A DNA stretch of 38,279 nucleotides, taken from the NCBI GenBank assembly GCA_017883965.1, contig JAFNKG010000017.1:1-38279 (forward strand), in the 5' to 3' direction. The notes beneath the pieces were generated by a model, which was given only the letters and a program-made list of their open reading frames with translations, was not told the origin of the DNA and made no database searches. This DNA comes from Candidatus Methanophagales archaeon (lineage in GTDB: Archaea; Halobacteriota; Syntropharchaeia; Alkanophagales; Methanospirareceae). This document shows positions 8,442 through 16,240 of the stretch, in pieces. The number at the start of each line of letters is the position of its first letter. The first letter of the stretch is position 1. The translations under genes and the position numbers were made by a program.

Positions 8442-8766
8442 TTACCACAAAAATCCATTCAAGTCTCTCGTCGTGAAGATTAGACCATTTTCATCCAGGA
8501 GGTCTATGGGAAGGGGGATTCCATCGGATTTTACCTTTATCATCAATTCCCCAAGGTATTCCCGCGTAATGTGGGTGTTCAACAATTTTATACATATACT
8601 CCACAAATGCTGGATGCCAGTCTCTACCTCTCCCCCCATATTTAAGTTGTTTAATTAACGCTAATAACTTCCGTTTTTTTAATTCCTTTTCATCTGGCTT
8701 TTTTCCTAAAAAAGTGTCCAAATACTCAATAGACAAACTATTTGCGCTCCCATAACATCTTACGAA
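8442..8766 (-). pseudogene. Restriction-endonuclease-like protein, frame broken near 8515
   Basis: One frame (open from about 8766, first listed start TTG 8736) reads SIEYLDTFLGKKPDEKELKK..., KYGGRGRDWHPAFVEYMYKIV and GIDDKGKIRW. It then degenerates, while the next frame continues LPIDLLDENGLIFTTRDLNGFLW to a stop at 8442. Removing one C from the CCCCC run near 8513-8517 joins them as IRWNPLPIDLLDENGL. The GRGRDWHP...EHP.Y.GIP pattern recalls type II restriction enzyme domains, but I cannot name the family with confidence. It follows the 321 aa nuclease gene directly on the same strand, so the two may be one operon. Start and 5' limit are uncertain. Confidence 0.4.
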
Positions 8767-8780
8767 AAAACAATATGGAT

Positions 8781-9746
8781 CTAGGTGCTAGTTAAGGTTT
8801 GGCGTAGTGAGGTTAGTTCTTCCTTTGCTCTCTGAACCCTGCTGTTATGCTCCTTTCTGCTGAGCACCTCGTCTTTATTCCATACTTTCCTTTTTAATAT
8901 AAGGCAGATCTTCCACTTCTTCTCCTTGCAATAGTTCAATAACCATTTAACGTCTTCTTTAGAGAGTTCACTGACCTTTTTTTTAAGTACTGGCCAGGAA
9001 ACTTCACGAGGTCTATAGGTATCGATATACATTAAATCTATATGGTAATCATCGGAAAGATCTGTGAAAAGTTTATGAAGTTGCTTTGCCTCCATCTTCG
9101 CTAACGTTTTCTTGACGTTCTGTTGTTGTTCGATGCATATTCCAAAGTAAAAGTCTCTTTCTGGAGGGCCTCCACTGGCAAGCAGAAAGTTCGCAACTGT
9201 CTTTTTTCTGAAGCAGTGTACTTCATCAGGTTTTTGAACATTTAAATCAAAAGGCTCCCCAATAACCTCTCTATAGGTTAAGAGCGTAACTGCCCTCTGT
9301 CTAACCTTGTACAGATATTCGCTTCTGCTCAATCTTGGACTTACACTGGACTCCAATTCTTCCTTAACTACACCACTGTCATTTATGGACAACAGACCCA
9401 TGCGTAGACGCCCCATCATATTTTTTAACGTCTCCAAGGATCCGGTGTCGAGCTTAGGTGCTGCTAGATAAACGTATGGGAAGACCAGTTGATATTCTCG
9501 GGCTTGGGTTAAGCCAGTTTTCACAAGTGAGTGAATTGGTTTCGTACCTTTGCATTCGACAGCAACTGCTTCGATCTCATATTGTAACTTGTGCTCCTCG
9601 TTAATCCAGCGGAACGCTACAACGTCAGGCCTCACCCCGATATTAAACTCCATTTTGGGTGAGAAATAGCCTTGCTCTTCAAAGTGTGCTTTGACAGCAT
9701 CTTTGACTTCACTCTCTTTCAATTTCAACCCTCTTCGAACACACAT
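8781..9746 (-). CDS. PD-(D/E)XK restriction-endonuclease-like protein, 321 aa
   Basis: Starts at ATG 9746. Residues 10-70 show a restriction-endonuclease fold signature: helix KESEVKDAVKAHFEEQG, then D41 (GVRPDVVAF), then E64-x-K66 (AVAVECKG), followed by a helix (GLTQAREYQLVFPYVYLA). This arrangement is common in single-protein DNA nucleases of defence islands. The C-terminal 200 residues are charged and helical with no recognised domain, perhaps target recognition. A perfect 10-base inverted repeat and a TATA-like box lie directly upstream. The broken restriction-like ORF follows it on the same strand. Confidence 0.7.
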   Translation of the reverse strand: MCVRRGLKLKESEVKDAVKAHFEEQGYFSPKMEFNIGVRPDVVAFRWINEEHKLQYEIEAVAVECKGTKPIHSLVKTGLTQAREYQLVFPYVYLAAPKLDTGSLETLKNMMGRLRMGLLSINDSGVVKEELESSVSPRLSRSEYLYKVRQRAVTLLTYREVIGEPFDLNVQKPDEVHCFRKKTVANFLLASGGPPERDFYFGICIEQQQNVKKTLAKMEAKQLHKLFTDLSDDYHIDLMYIDTYRPREVSWPVLKKKVSELSKEDVKWLLNYCKEKKWKICLILKRKVWNKDEVLSRKEHNSRVQRAKEELTSLRQTLTST

Positions 9747-9748
9747 GT

Positions 9749-9774
9749 TAATGTCAAAGACTTTTTTGACATTA
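9749..9774. promoter_or_regulatory. Perfect inverted repeat (operator-like) before the 321 aa nuclease
   Basis: TAATGTCAAA, a six-base spacer (GACTTT), then TTTGACATTA: ten-base perfect arms. It ends three bases before the nuclease start at 9746 and lies downstream of the TATA-like stretch, where a repressor would block transcription. The binding protein is unknown; the small HTH proteins nearby are candidates. Confidence 0.55.
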
Positions 9775-9779
9775 GTAGT

Positions 9780-9800
9780 TATTATTATATAATATAATGA
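9780..9800 (-). promoter_or_regulatory. TATA-like box for the 321 aa nuclease
   Basis: The plus strand reads ATTATTATATAATATAATGA, an AT-only stretch 35-55 bases before the nuclease start and just outside the inverted repeat. It is consistent with an archaeal promoter overlapped or followed by an operator. Confidence 0.35.
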
Positions 9801-9995
9801 GCAACATTATTTTTGAATCCCCCCATTTGTTATGTGTAGAAAATCTAAAGTGATTTGATATCTTCAGCTTTTTTAGATTGATTATATGGTTTTAGATCGT
9901 TTCAACAGTCAAATTATGATTCCTATAATATTTTGCAAGGAGGAGTCCTTAGTTTTTTCACCTAGCTTCTTTTTAAAAGCCAGCGGATTTGTTGT

Positions 9996-10016
9996 AATTG
10001 GCATGTTTTGCCAATT
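9996..10016. promoter_or_regulatory. Perfect inverted repeat before the 10.1 kb membrane-protein gene
   Basis: AATTGGCA-TGTTT-TGCCAATT, eight-base perfect arms. It overlaps the upstream TTG start listed in the ORF track, which argues for the later ATG at 10075 as the true start and for an operator role. It differs from the inverted repeat at 9749, so a different regulator would be needed. Confidence 0.4.
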
Positions 10017-10074
10017 CAATTCATTCCGAAATCAATTTGTTTATTAAATCCTTTATACAAGCTCTAAGTGGAAT

Positions 10075-10563
10075 GTCAAGTGCTAATCTCATCGATTTCA
10101 TCGCAATCGGTGCTTTTATTATAGCGGTTCTCGATCTTTTCTATATATGGTATTCTAACCGTGTCCAAGGCCCTAAATTTCTCCTAGCTGATGTCTGGGT
10201 AGAAAGAGCTTGGATTCCTCCAGCTAATGACCATCCCCCTTCTTGTCGAATAATGTCGTTTTATGCGAATACTGGCGATCGACTTGGTGTAATCTCGACA
10301 CTATCCGCATCCCTCAGAGTGAAAACGAAAGCACAAGAATTTGTGACTGATAGATTAAATTCTTCATTATTAGAGATGCGAATGAAACCGAATTGGTATG
10401 AGAAAAAAGTATTTTCCTTTCTTTTGCCAGTAGAAGCAGAAGGATGGACAGAAGGAGAAATGACGGTGAATGTAAGAATCATTGACCATGAAGGAATACC
10501 AGAGATTACAACTTGGAAATTTAACATAAATTCCTCGAGTTCAGAAAAAGTAGGAGGTAGATG
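10075..10563 (+). CDS. Single-pass membrane protein, about 162 aa
   Basis: The ATG at 10075 gives MSSANLIDFIAIGAFIIAVLDLFYIWYSN, one N-terminal membrane helix followed by about 130 soluble residues. The soluble part alternates beta strands (IMSFYANTGDRLGVISTLSASLRV, EGEMTVNVRIID) and probably forms a beta sandwich facing the cytosol or the outside. No family is recognised. The stop is followed within two bases by a small cysteine-containing ORF, suggesting co-transcription. Membrane-helix-plus-beta-sandwich proteins of this size occur in defence islands as accessories, but no specific role is claimed. Confidence 0.55.
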
Positions 10564-10564
10564 A

Positions 10565-10741
10565 GTGAGTGAAATAACAGGGACAGTTGAATGTCCGCAT
10601 TGCCAACAAAAGTTTCCAGTTCGTGTGCGAATGTGGGGGGATAGCTCCAGAGGTGGAGAAGGGAGAACAGGTTTCCAACTTGCAATAGAACCTCTTTCTT
10701 TAAGACTCCCTGCCGATCGCAAATTAGATGAATTCATGTAA
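10565..10741 (+). CDS. Small CxxC protein ending in the repeated LPADRKLDEFM tail, 58 aa
   Basis: GTG 10565 (just after GGAGG at 10554) opens a 58-codon frame: MSEITGTVECPHCQQKFPV... with one CxxC (C10/C13), then GFQLAIEPLSLRLPADRKLDEFM and TAA at 10739. The last 12 codons are one of three copies in this window of a short conserved element. The protein could be a small zinc-binding partner of the membrane protein upstream, or a gene truncated and fused to the repeated element. It is too short for the ORF track. Confidence 0.5.
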   Translation: MSEITGTVECPHCQQKFPVRVRMWGDSSRGGEGRTGFQLAIEPLSLRLPADRKLDEFM

Positions 10742-10747
10742 ACAGGG
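10706..10747 (+). repeat. Dispersed element copy 1 (LPADRKLDEFM-stop)
   Basis: CTCCCTGCCGATCG-C-AAA-TTAGATGAATTCATGTAA-A-CAGGG. It matches copies at 13780 and 33234 at all but a few bases. Within the coding reading LPADRKLDEFM* the only differences among copies are CGC/CGA/CGT and AAA/AAG, all synonymous. This copy ends an open CDS. Confidence 0.8.
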
Positions 10748-11050
10748 AATGGGTCGGCAGCTTTCGGCAGATAACACTAGTAAAATCAAACCAAGCTAAA
10801 AGTGAAAATGGCAAAGTAAAAACCTGGACGATTTCACCTTATAATTACTTATACAAAGTAGATACCAACAAATCCCAATGAAGTAATCGAGTTGGATACA
10901 CCTCCTAGGCATTCTATGTCTTTTCATAAGTCAAGGATAGCAGTGGTAATCATTTATTCTTTTAATTGTCAGTATAAAGTTTAAGAAAAAAAGATTTGAA
11001 CAGCAGCTTTTTATTTACTGGACTTTGCATATTTTTATGGGGTTACACTC
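10742..11050. other. Intergenic region before the SAP nuclease
   Basis: 309 bases with no convincing gene. A short plus-strand frame around 10805-10880 (GKVKTWTISPYNYLYKVDTNKSQ) looks coding-like but has no start and may be debris. The last 60 bases are AT-rich and probably contain the promoter of the gene at 11051. Confidence 0.3.
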
Positions 11051-12163
11051 GTGAATCAGGGATTAACAGTGTTAGTTGCTTCCGAAGATGAGATTGAGGA
11101 TATTCTTAAAATCAATAAAAGGATTAGTAGTGAAAGGGAGCTTCAGAGCTATTTAGCAAAATCATATGCTGAATTTTTATTAAATCGTGGTTGTTTGAAA
11201 AAAAGGTCAAATTTAATTTTCATTGAACCGTGGTCGTTTGAAAAAGAGGTAAAACCATTTAGAAGAAAACATGATTTAGTGTTTTTGAATATTGAGGAAT
11301 TTCCTCCGATTTTTTTGCTGATTGAAACAAAATTTAAGCCTGCAAAGCCGAACGATCCCTTTGGTTATCTTGAGGAGGCAATAGAGCGCGTTAATTTGTG
11401 GAAAGACTTTGGAGTTCCTAACATAAAACCTCTATCGGTTGCCTGCGCCCCGAAAGAGCTTCAAGATAGCCCTTTATTGCCTGCATATTGTGCCGTGTTT
11501 TCTTTTCTTAAGCAAGTAGGAGCAAAAAAAGATTATGATGAGATTTGGAGGGATACTGAGACCCTAGATAAGAAGAAAATCTTGGGTATCTTCGATGATG
11601 AGGATATTGCTGAGTTATCATACAACGAATTAAGGGAAGAGTTAAGAAGAAGAGATTTACCAACATCGGGGCGTCGTACTACACTTGAGAAAAGGCTTAA
11701 AGAATCTCAAGAAACGCTTGAAGAGAGTGAAGAAGGTGAAGAAATCACCTGTCTTGATATCATTGTCGAAAGTCAAGATTGGTGTTTACGAAATGGAATT
11801 GAGAAGATTCGCCTTTATCAAACAAAAGAGGAGTATGAGGTTTCAATAATTATAATACCTCCAAACTTTCCTGAAATTATATTTCACCTTTTTCAGGCTT
11901 CTTATGGGCCGGGGGGATCCAAATATAAATTTTGGAACACCGAGTATAATCGAGACCAAGAAGATCAGCCGATTTCATCTGATGACTTAGCCAATCGAAT
12001 GATTTTCACACCAACTGAGGCTAAATCCCAATTAATCGGCTTACGTATAGTTACTGTCTCTCCTAATGCTGAAGAGTATTCTGATACCTTAACAAGTGTA
12101 ATATTTTATCTAAATGAGTATTGTAATTCATGGAAATTACTAACAAAGATGAAATTAGATTAA
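11051..12163 (+). CDS. PD-(D/E)XK nuclease with SAP DNA-binding domain, 370 aa
   Basis: GTG start at 11051; the ATG at 11037 runs into a stop. Residues 29-100 carry a nuclease core: helix RELQSYLAKSYAEFLLNRG, then D75 (KHDLVFLN), then E92-x-K94 (LLIETKFKP). Residues 188-220 (ELSYNELREELRRRDLPTSGRRTTLEKRLKES) fit the SAP motif, a helix-extended loop-helix DNA-binding fold. The last 140 residues have alternating strands and helices and no recognised family. This is a plausible single-gene or two-gene DNA-targeting defence nuclease. It stands alone on the plus strand, about 280 bases before the HEPN-like gene. Confidence 0.7.
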   Translation: MNQGLTVLVASEDEIEDILKINKRISSERELQSYLAKSYAEFLLNRGCLKKRSNLIFIEPWSFEKEVKPFRRKHDLVFLNIEEFPPIFLLIETKFKPAKPNDPFGYLEEAIERVNLWKDFGVPNIKPLSVACAPKELQDSPLLPAYCAVFSFLKQVGAKKDYDEIWRDTETLDKKKILGIFDDEDIAELSYNELREELRRRDLPTSGRRTTLEKRLKESQETLEESEEGEEITCLDIIVESQDWCLRNGIEKIRLYQTKEEYEVSIIIIPPNFPEIIFHLFQASYGPGGSKYKFWNTEYNRDQEDQPISSDDLANRMIFTPTEAKSQLIGLRIVTVSPNAEEYSDTLTSVIFYLNEYCNSWKLLTKMKLD

Positions 12164-12397
12164 CTTACATAAATTACCTCTGGGTAGTCGACATTGAAGG
12201 TTTTGAAGTTAATTGTCTCTATTGTTCTTGGTTCACTCCAGTCTGAGGTTAACAAAATATATTAGAAATAGTTTGGAATGTTTAAACCCTATTGAATAAA
12301 CTTTTATTAAAAAACCCTCGACAAGTCCATTCCCTCATCCCAAAAATCTCTGCTTCGTTATTGGTGAGCTGTGAGGCTTTAAGAGTGCGCCGATGCG

Positions 12398-12411
12398 ATA
12401 TAATATAAATA
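12398..12411 (+). promoter_or_regulatory. TATA-like box for the HEPN-like gene
   Basis: GATATAATATAAAT, about 40 bases before GTG 12446. This spacing suits an archaeal promoter with a 10-15 base leader. The remaining bases of the 12164-12445 gap show no gene. Confidence 0.35.
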
Positions 12412-12445
12412 TTAGTTTGGCAATATCATCGACTAAACGGAAGAA

Positions 12446-13672
12446 GTGCTGGTGTCTTCTTTGAAGAAGATCATGGAGTTAGTCTGGGGGAAAGAAATTA
12501 CCGCGTTATCAGAAAGCAAGATCCGAAACATGACTTTGCCTGAAGTCGAAAGAATCTCAACACTTCTGAAACGAATCAAAATCGTCTTGACAGATGCTTT
12601 TGTCTTCACAACCTGTTCCATCTTGTATCCAAAGGGGAAGGATTTCAAGGATTTTTGGACGTTAGGCTTGGAGGAAGAATATACTGATATGAAGACTGGG
12701 CAACCCATTTTCCTAGGTCTGGATCTTCTTTTAGGAATATTCCTGCGAGCTCCTCTGGACAATGTTATAATTTGGCCTCAGCCCGAACTCGGCGTTCTTC
12801 TCGACTATGCTCCCCCTCCCCTAGTGGGTGAAATCGAACCCGTCTTAAAGACGCAAATTGAACGGTATTTCGCAAGCTATGAAACAATAAAGGATATGTT
12901 TGAATCAAGAAAGTACAGATTTCAGGGAGATGTGGAACTGCAAGCCCTAAAGACCGTAGTGTTGGGATTTGATTGGGATGATCAATCGGACCGCACACAT
13001 ATATGGTGGAGTCAAGAAAAGGATGCTCCAATCAATCTTGGGGAGGTACCCATCTCAACTTTAATCTCAGAATTGAAGCGTTTGTGCGCTGAAAAAGGTG
13101 TAGAAGTTCTTACGCTACCTGTTTTTGTGAATGAGGCCACTCAAATCATGGGAAAGGACTTTAAAGATATATGGAATATAAGGAGAACTAAAATCTTTGC
13201 GCATATTACTCAGCGTTTCCCTCAAATTGTTGGAATCCTCCAATCCTATTATTTGGATAAAAGCACAGAGTGGCTTGATAAGGCGCTAACTGCCATTAGA
13301 AAGGAAGAATTTGAGTATGCTGTAGTTGAATCATGTAAAACTTTAGAAGCTCTGTTAAAGGTAATCTACATCTGGGATAGAAATGAAATCCCACCCGAAA
13401 AACCCCTTGGAACGCTCTATAACTTGACAAAAGAAGTTATTGAAATAAAACTGAATCCAACGATAAATTCCGCTATTTCAAACATTATTGATCCGCCTAA
13501 AATTCGAGCGAAAGCAGTTCATGCAACTGATCCAAGCCGAGGAGAGATAGAGGAATCAGATGCTGTCCATTTATACCTGCAAGTACAGTTACTAGATCGA
13601 TATTTGAGATACAAACTCGGTGAGAAAATCAAGAAGGGAGTCCCACACGATTTGTTTTACAGAAGTTATTAA
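12446..13672 (+). CDS. HEPN-type abortive-infection-like protein, 408 aa
   Basis: The start is GTG 12446; ATG 12473 is an alternative. The C-terminal 140 residues are all-helical. They include AIRKEEFEYAVVESCKTLEALLKVIY and the motif RAKAVH (R354...H359), which fits the R-x4-H catalytic motif of HEPN ribonucleases. The following ATDPSRGEIEESDAVHLYLQVQLLDRYL resembles the abortive-infection C-terminal (Abi_C-like) family, from memory. The N-terminal 260 residues are unrecognised and may be the sensor. If active, the protein would cut RNA during phage infection. No antitoxin gene is visible next to it. Confidence 0.6.
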   Translation: MLVSSLKKIMELVWGKEITALSESKIRNMTLPEVERISTLLKRIKIVLTDAFVFTTCSILYPKGKDFKDFWTLGLEEEYTDMKTGQPIFLGLDLLLGIFLRAPLDNVIIWPQPELGVLLDYAPPPLVGEIEPVLKTQIERYFASYETIKDMFESRKYRFQGDVELQALKTVVLGFDWDDQSDRTHIWWSQEKDAPINLGEVPISTLISELKRLCAEKGVEVLTLPVFVNEATQIMGKDFKDIWNIRRTKIFAHITQRFPQIVGILQSYYLDKSTEWLDKALTAIRKEEFEYAVVESCKTLEALLKVIYIWDRNEIPPEKPLGTLYNLTKEVIEIKLNPTINSAISNIIDPPKIRAKAVHATDPSRGEIEESDAVHLYLQVQLLDRYLRYKLGEKIKKGVPHDLFYRSY

Positions 13673-14162
13673 TATATTGGTTTTTTTGAGAGTGATTGAT
13701 CAAGCTGCTTATTAAACATTGAAGAACACTGGTACGCAATTTGGAGGTCATTCTTCTAATCCAAAGCGAAGTGTAGTTAGTTCCGGCTCCCTGCCGATCG
13801 AAAGTTAGATGAATTCATGTAACCAGGGGAGGGGGCAGTAGTTCATAGCAGTTCGGATCGCAGACGACTTATATCGAACACACGACGGGCGGAAGGGACC
13901 CAGCTTTATTTCTTATTACCAAACTTTAAGTATAATTTCGAACTAAAGTATATTAATGATGTCTTTCCCCGAAAGAATGTTGGAGAATTAATTCCTCCTT
14001 GGAGTGAGATTTTAAGAAATTTCCAATCTCTGAACTACTCTTATTTTTTGAAAAAAAAAAGCACAAAAATGCAAAAAACGCCAAAAAATGTGAGGATCAC
14101 TGATAGAAGAAAAAACACAAAAAATATGACACTTGGGGTAGAGGTCGCCAATCGACTGGTTA
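13673..14162. other. Intergenic debris with repeat copy 2
   Basis: 490 bases. It contains the dispersed element at 13780. After the element's TAA a plus-strand frame stays open from 13821 to about 14183 (for example YFLLPNFKYNFELKYINDVFPRK). It has no ATG, GTG or TTG near its beginning, so it is either a fragment or chance. The tail is A-rich with a ten-A run near 14050. Confidence 0.35.
13780..13829 (+). repeat. Dispersed element copy 2
   Basis: GTTCCGGCTCCCTGCCGATCG-A-AAG-TTAGATGAATTCATGTAACCAGGGG, nearly identical over 50 bases to copy 3 at 33234. In the coding reading it gives FRLPADRKLDEFM*, with an in-frame TAG immediately upstream, so here it is not attached to a gene. Confidence 0.8.
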
Positions 14163-14660
14163 TTATTTGGATACATAATAACTAAATGGGATTTTTTCCC
14201 ACTCTATATTCTCTGTATAGCGACCTACTACTCTAATTTCCAGTATAGCTTGAAAATAGACTTCAATTGGGAGGAGTGCTTCTGTATAGCGAATTTCAGG
14301 AACTCTTCTCACCTTATCGAGTAGATTTTTCCTACATTGAAGAAGAAGGCGTTCAGTAAGTTGTATTACATCTAATTCTCGCATATACGGGTGCCGTAAA
14401 TGAATCGATTCGTGGATTATTGTGCGCATATTCGTATCAAAAAGAAGGATGAAATCTTGGCCATTGCGAGTCACTCCGCCAATATGTCCGCCCCTTTGGG
14501 GAGTGTTCCTGATTAATATGGGTGCATAAAGGATTGCTTTGGGGGGAAGAAGATTGGGTAAAGCGTTAAAGATCAAATTGATATAAAATAGCAATAATTC
14601 GGGCGGAGGAAAGAAGGTAAACAGGTAGAACAGCTTAGGGAGTTGATCGTCCTTGTTCAT
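14163..14660 (-). CDS. Small HExxH metallopeptidase-like protein (zincin), 165 aa
   Basis: ATG 14660 is preferred over the track start at 14684 because AAAGGGGTGTAATT lies just before it. Residues 83-87 give H-E-S-I-H within TIIHESIHLRHP, a zinc-metallopeptidase HExxH motif, with another histidine at position 90. The strand before it (GQDFILLFDTN) and the helix after it (DVIQLTERLLLQCRKNLLDKV) fit a minimal zincin fold. Glutamates 110-150 residues into the protein (EALLPIEVYF) could supply the third ligand. There is no signal peptide. It follows the broken gene at 14674-15342 by 13 bases, so it probably belonged to the same transcript. Substrate is unknown. Confidence 0.55.
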   Translation of the reverse strand: MNKDDQLPKLFYLFTFFPPPELLLFYINLIFNALPNLLPPKAILYAPILIRNTPQRGGHIGGVTRNGQDFILLFDTNMRTIIHESIHLRHPYMRELDVIQLTERLLLQCRKNLLDKVRRVPEIRYTEALLPIEVYFQAILEIRVVGRYTENIEWEKIPFSYYVSK

Positions 14661-14673
14661 AATTACACCCCTT

Positions 14674-15342
14674 TTAATCCACAATGACTTGCCCGAGTAT
14701 GTGGCGCAACACCCAGTTGTCTAACGGTGTGATACCAAAGGATTCAAGCGTGTCGGTATCGGCATGGAATAAGGCGTAATCTTGCACCAAGAGCGAACTT
14801 CCGCCCGCAATCACTTGGAAGGTCACATGGGACTCGATATGCTGGGGACTGCGGATTTGTTTGATGGCGGTCATTTTTCCAGTAGCGAGATTATGGACTT
14901 GAAGTTGCACATAGGTCTGCGTCCAAGCCAGAATAATTTGATATCAGGTATCATTTACCCAGTAGAATGCTTCGGTGCGTTCCACTTCGAGCCTATTCCG
15001 AACGCGGAGGTAATCATGATCGATCCAACAATAAAAGTTTGTGTCGGCGTAGAAGTCAATCTTGCAGTCACTAATGTCAGCGAATTTGACCGTCGCTGTC
15101 AAGACACAATACGCATAGGTCTTCTTGGACATCATCTGCTGGTCAGCAGGGATGGTGACTTGTCCTTGTGCTGCCCACGAAAATCCAATATCGTCGGTGA
15201 AGAAGTTCCAGCGGCGGGTATCCTACCCGACTAAGGGATCGCCATCCAGAAGTGTTTCCACATCCGGGTGATCTTGGGCTAACCTTTCACCTTCACGTTC
15301 TGATAAGAGGAGGGTGTGTTCAGAGGAAGAGGTTGACAAGTA
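14674..15342 (-). pseudogene. Beta-rich gene with two in-frame stop codons
   Basis: A single minus-strand frame stays coherent from about 15342 to 14674 but is cut by TAG at 15223-15225 and TGA at 14944-14946. Read through, it gives ...SEREGERLAQDHPDVETLL, DTRRWNFFTDDIGFSW, MMSKKTYAYCVLTATVKF, VERTEAFYWVNDT and YQIILAWTQTYVQLQVHN, ending HILGQVIVD. Strand-forming residues alternate regularly, so a beta sandwich is likely. Both stops could arise from tryptophan codons by one G-to-A change. No family is recognised. The 150 aa plus-strand ORF across it is a shadow. The zincin gene follows closely. Confidence 0.5.
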
Positions 15343-15524
15343 TCACGCATGGAAATAGGATGGAGTCAGGTCAGAGGATATGCGTTTTTTTTACGCCTTT
15401 TTAAGGCGCCGCATATATGTGGGGGTTCGTTTTGTTTAATGAAGAACCCAACAGGCTCTTCTCTTGCTCAGGGTAGAAGTCAAGGGAGCGTCTATCCGGT
15501 GGCTTTACAAACATGGCACAATAG

Positions 15525-15967
15525 GCGGTCTCGATTTGTATCTCAATTCTTCGATTTGTCGAAGAAACTCTGCATCTACAAAGCTTTGATAGATATACTT
15601 TATTTGCTGCCCACAACATTGATATCCAAGATATACCTGTTGCAAATCAATTTATTGTAAAAGTTGGTTCTGAAGAGGTAACAAGAACAAAAACCGAAAT
15701 GGTTTCGGTCTTTACTCTTCTAAAAACCCCGGAAAAGAAAGGTAGAGCTCAATTTTTGAAGACGCACTTGGAGGGCAACAAGCTATAGAACCTATCAGAA
15801 AGTTTTTCAGGGTTTAAACGTCGAGAAAAACCGTTTTAAAAAAGAACATTCAAGTCGGGTTGCCAGATAAAGTACGCATGCTACGTCAGAAAACCCACCT
15901 CTATAATCCCCTCCTCCTCCCCGGTGAATTTGAATCGTTATTGTCCGATTCAGGACTTCATGTTTGA
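15525..15967 (+). pseudogene. Possible gene debris before the giant-protein operon
   Basis: One plus-strand frame without a start (15525-15788) reads LRFVEETLHLQSFDRYTLFAAHN, then QFIVKVGSEEVTRTKTEMVSV and ends GNKL*. Another frame (about 15812-15967) reads NIQVGLPDKVRMLRQKTHLYN, then LLLPGEFESLLSDSG. Both look like protein rather than noise, but stops separate them and no family is recognised. They are probably remnants of one inactivated gene. The 103 aa track ORF (15349-15660) appears to be a shadow. Confidence 0.3.
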
Positions 15968-16019
15968 GAATGGGCTCGTGCGCGGGCTTTATGTGAAAGA
16001 AGCAGCAATACTTAAATGG

Positions 16020-16240
16020 GTTAACATATATTAACTGTGCTATATATATTCTAACATTTGAAGGAGGCGAGATCCGAGGACCTCCCTTGGATAAGGAAAG
16101 GAGTTACAAGGAAAAATCTAGATTAAGCCTGATTCAAGAGTTAGGTTTATGAAGCAGTCTGATATTAATTAGCAGGTTGGATTAAGATTAAACTAATAAA
16201 AATGCATAATTAACTCCAAACAACTAATGGGAGTAAATAA
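16020..16240 (+). promoter_or_regulatory. Promoter and leader of the giant-protein operon
   Basis: AT-rich TATA-like words (AACATATATTAA, CTATATATATTCT) at 16022-16053 are followed by a leader of roughly 165 bases. A seven-base stem-loop (TCCGAGG-ACCTC-CCTTGGA, 16073-16091) lies near the expected transcript start. GGGAGTAAATAA just before ATG 16241 serves as the ribosome site. A long leader is unusual for archaea and could carry regulation. No ORF is seen in it. Confidence 0.4.

Noticed and set aside
10261-10737. 158 aa minus-strand ORF starting MNSSNLRSAGS
   Set aside because: It starts in the reverse of repeat copy 1. In that reading copies differ F/L, while the plus reading changes only synonymous bases, so the plus reading is preferred.
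14944-15225. Selenocysteine or pyrrolysine recoding of the in-frame stops
   Set aside because: There is no hairpin or tRNA/synthetase evidence in the window; simple tryptophan-to-stop changes or errors are enough.
14782-15234. 150 aa plus-strand ORF
   Set aside because: It lies opposite the coherent minus-strand frame (14674-15342), which has better strand-forming protein character; it is a shadow.
15349-15660. 103 aa plus-strand ORF
   Set aside because: Unordered composition and no ribosome site; a neighbouring frame looks more protein-like.
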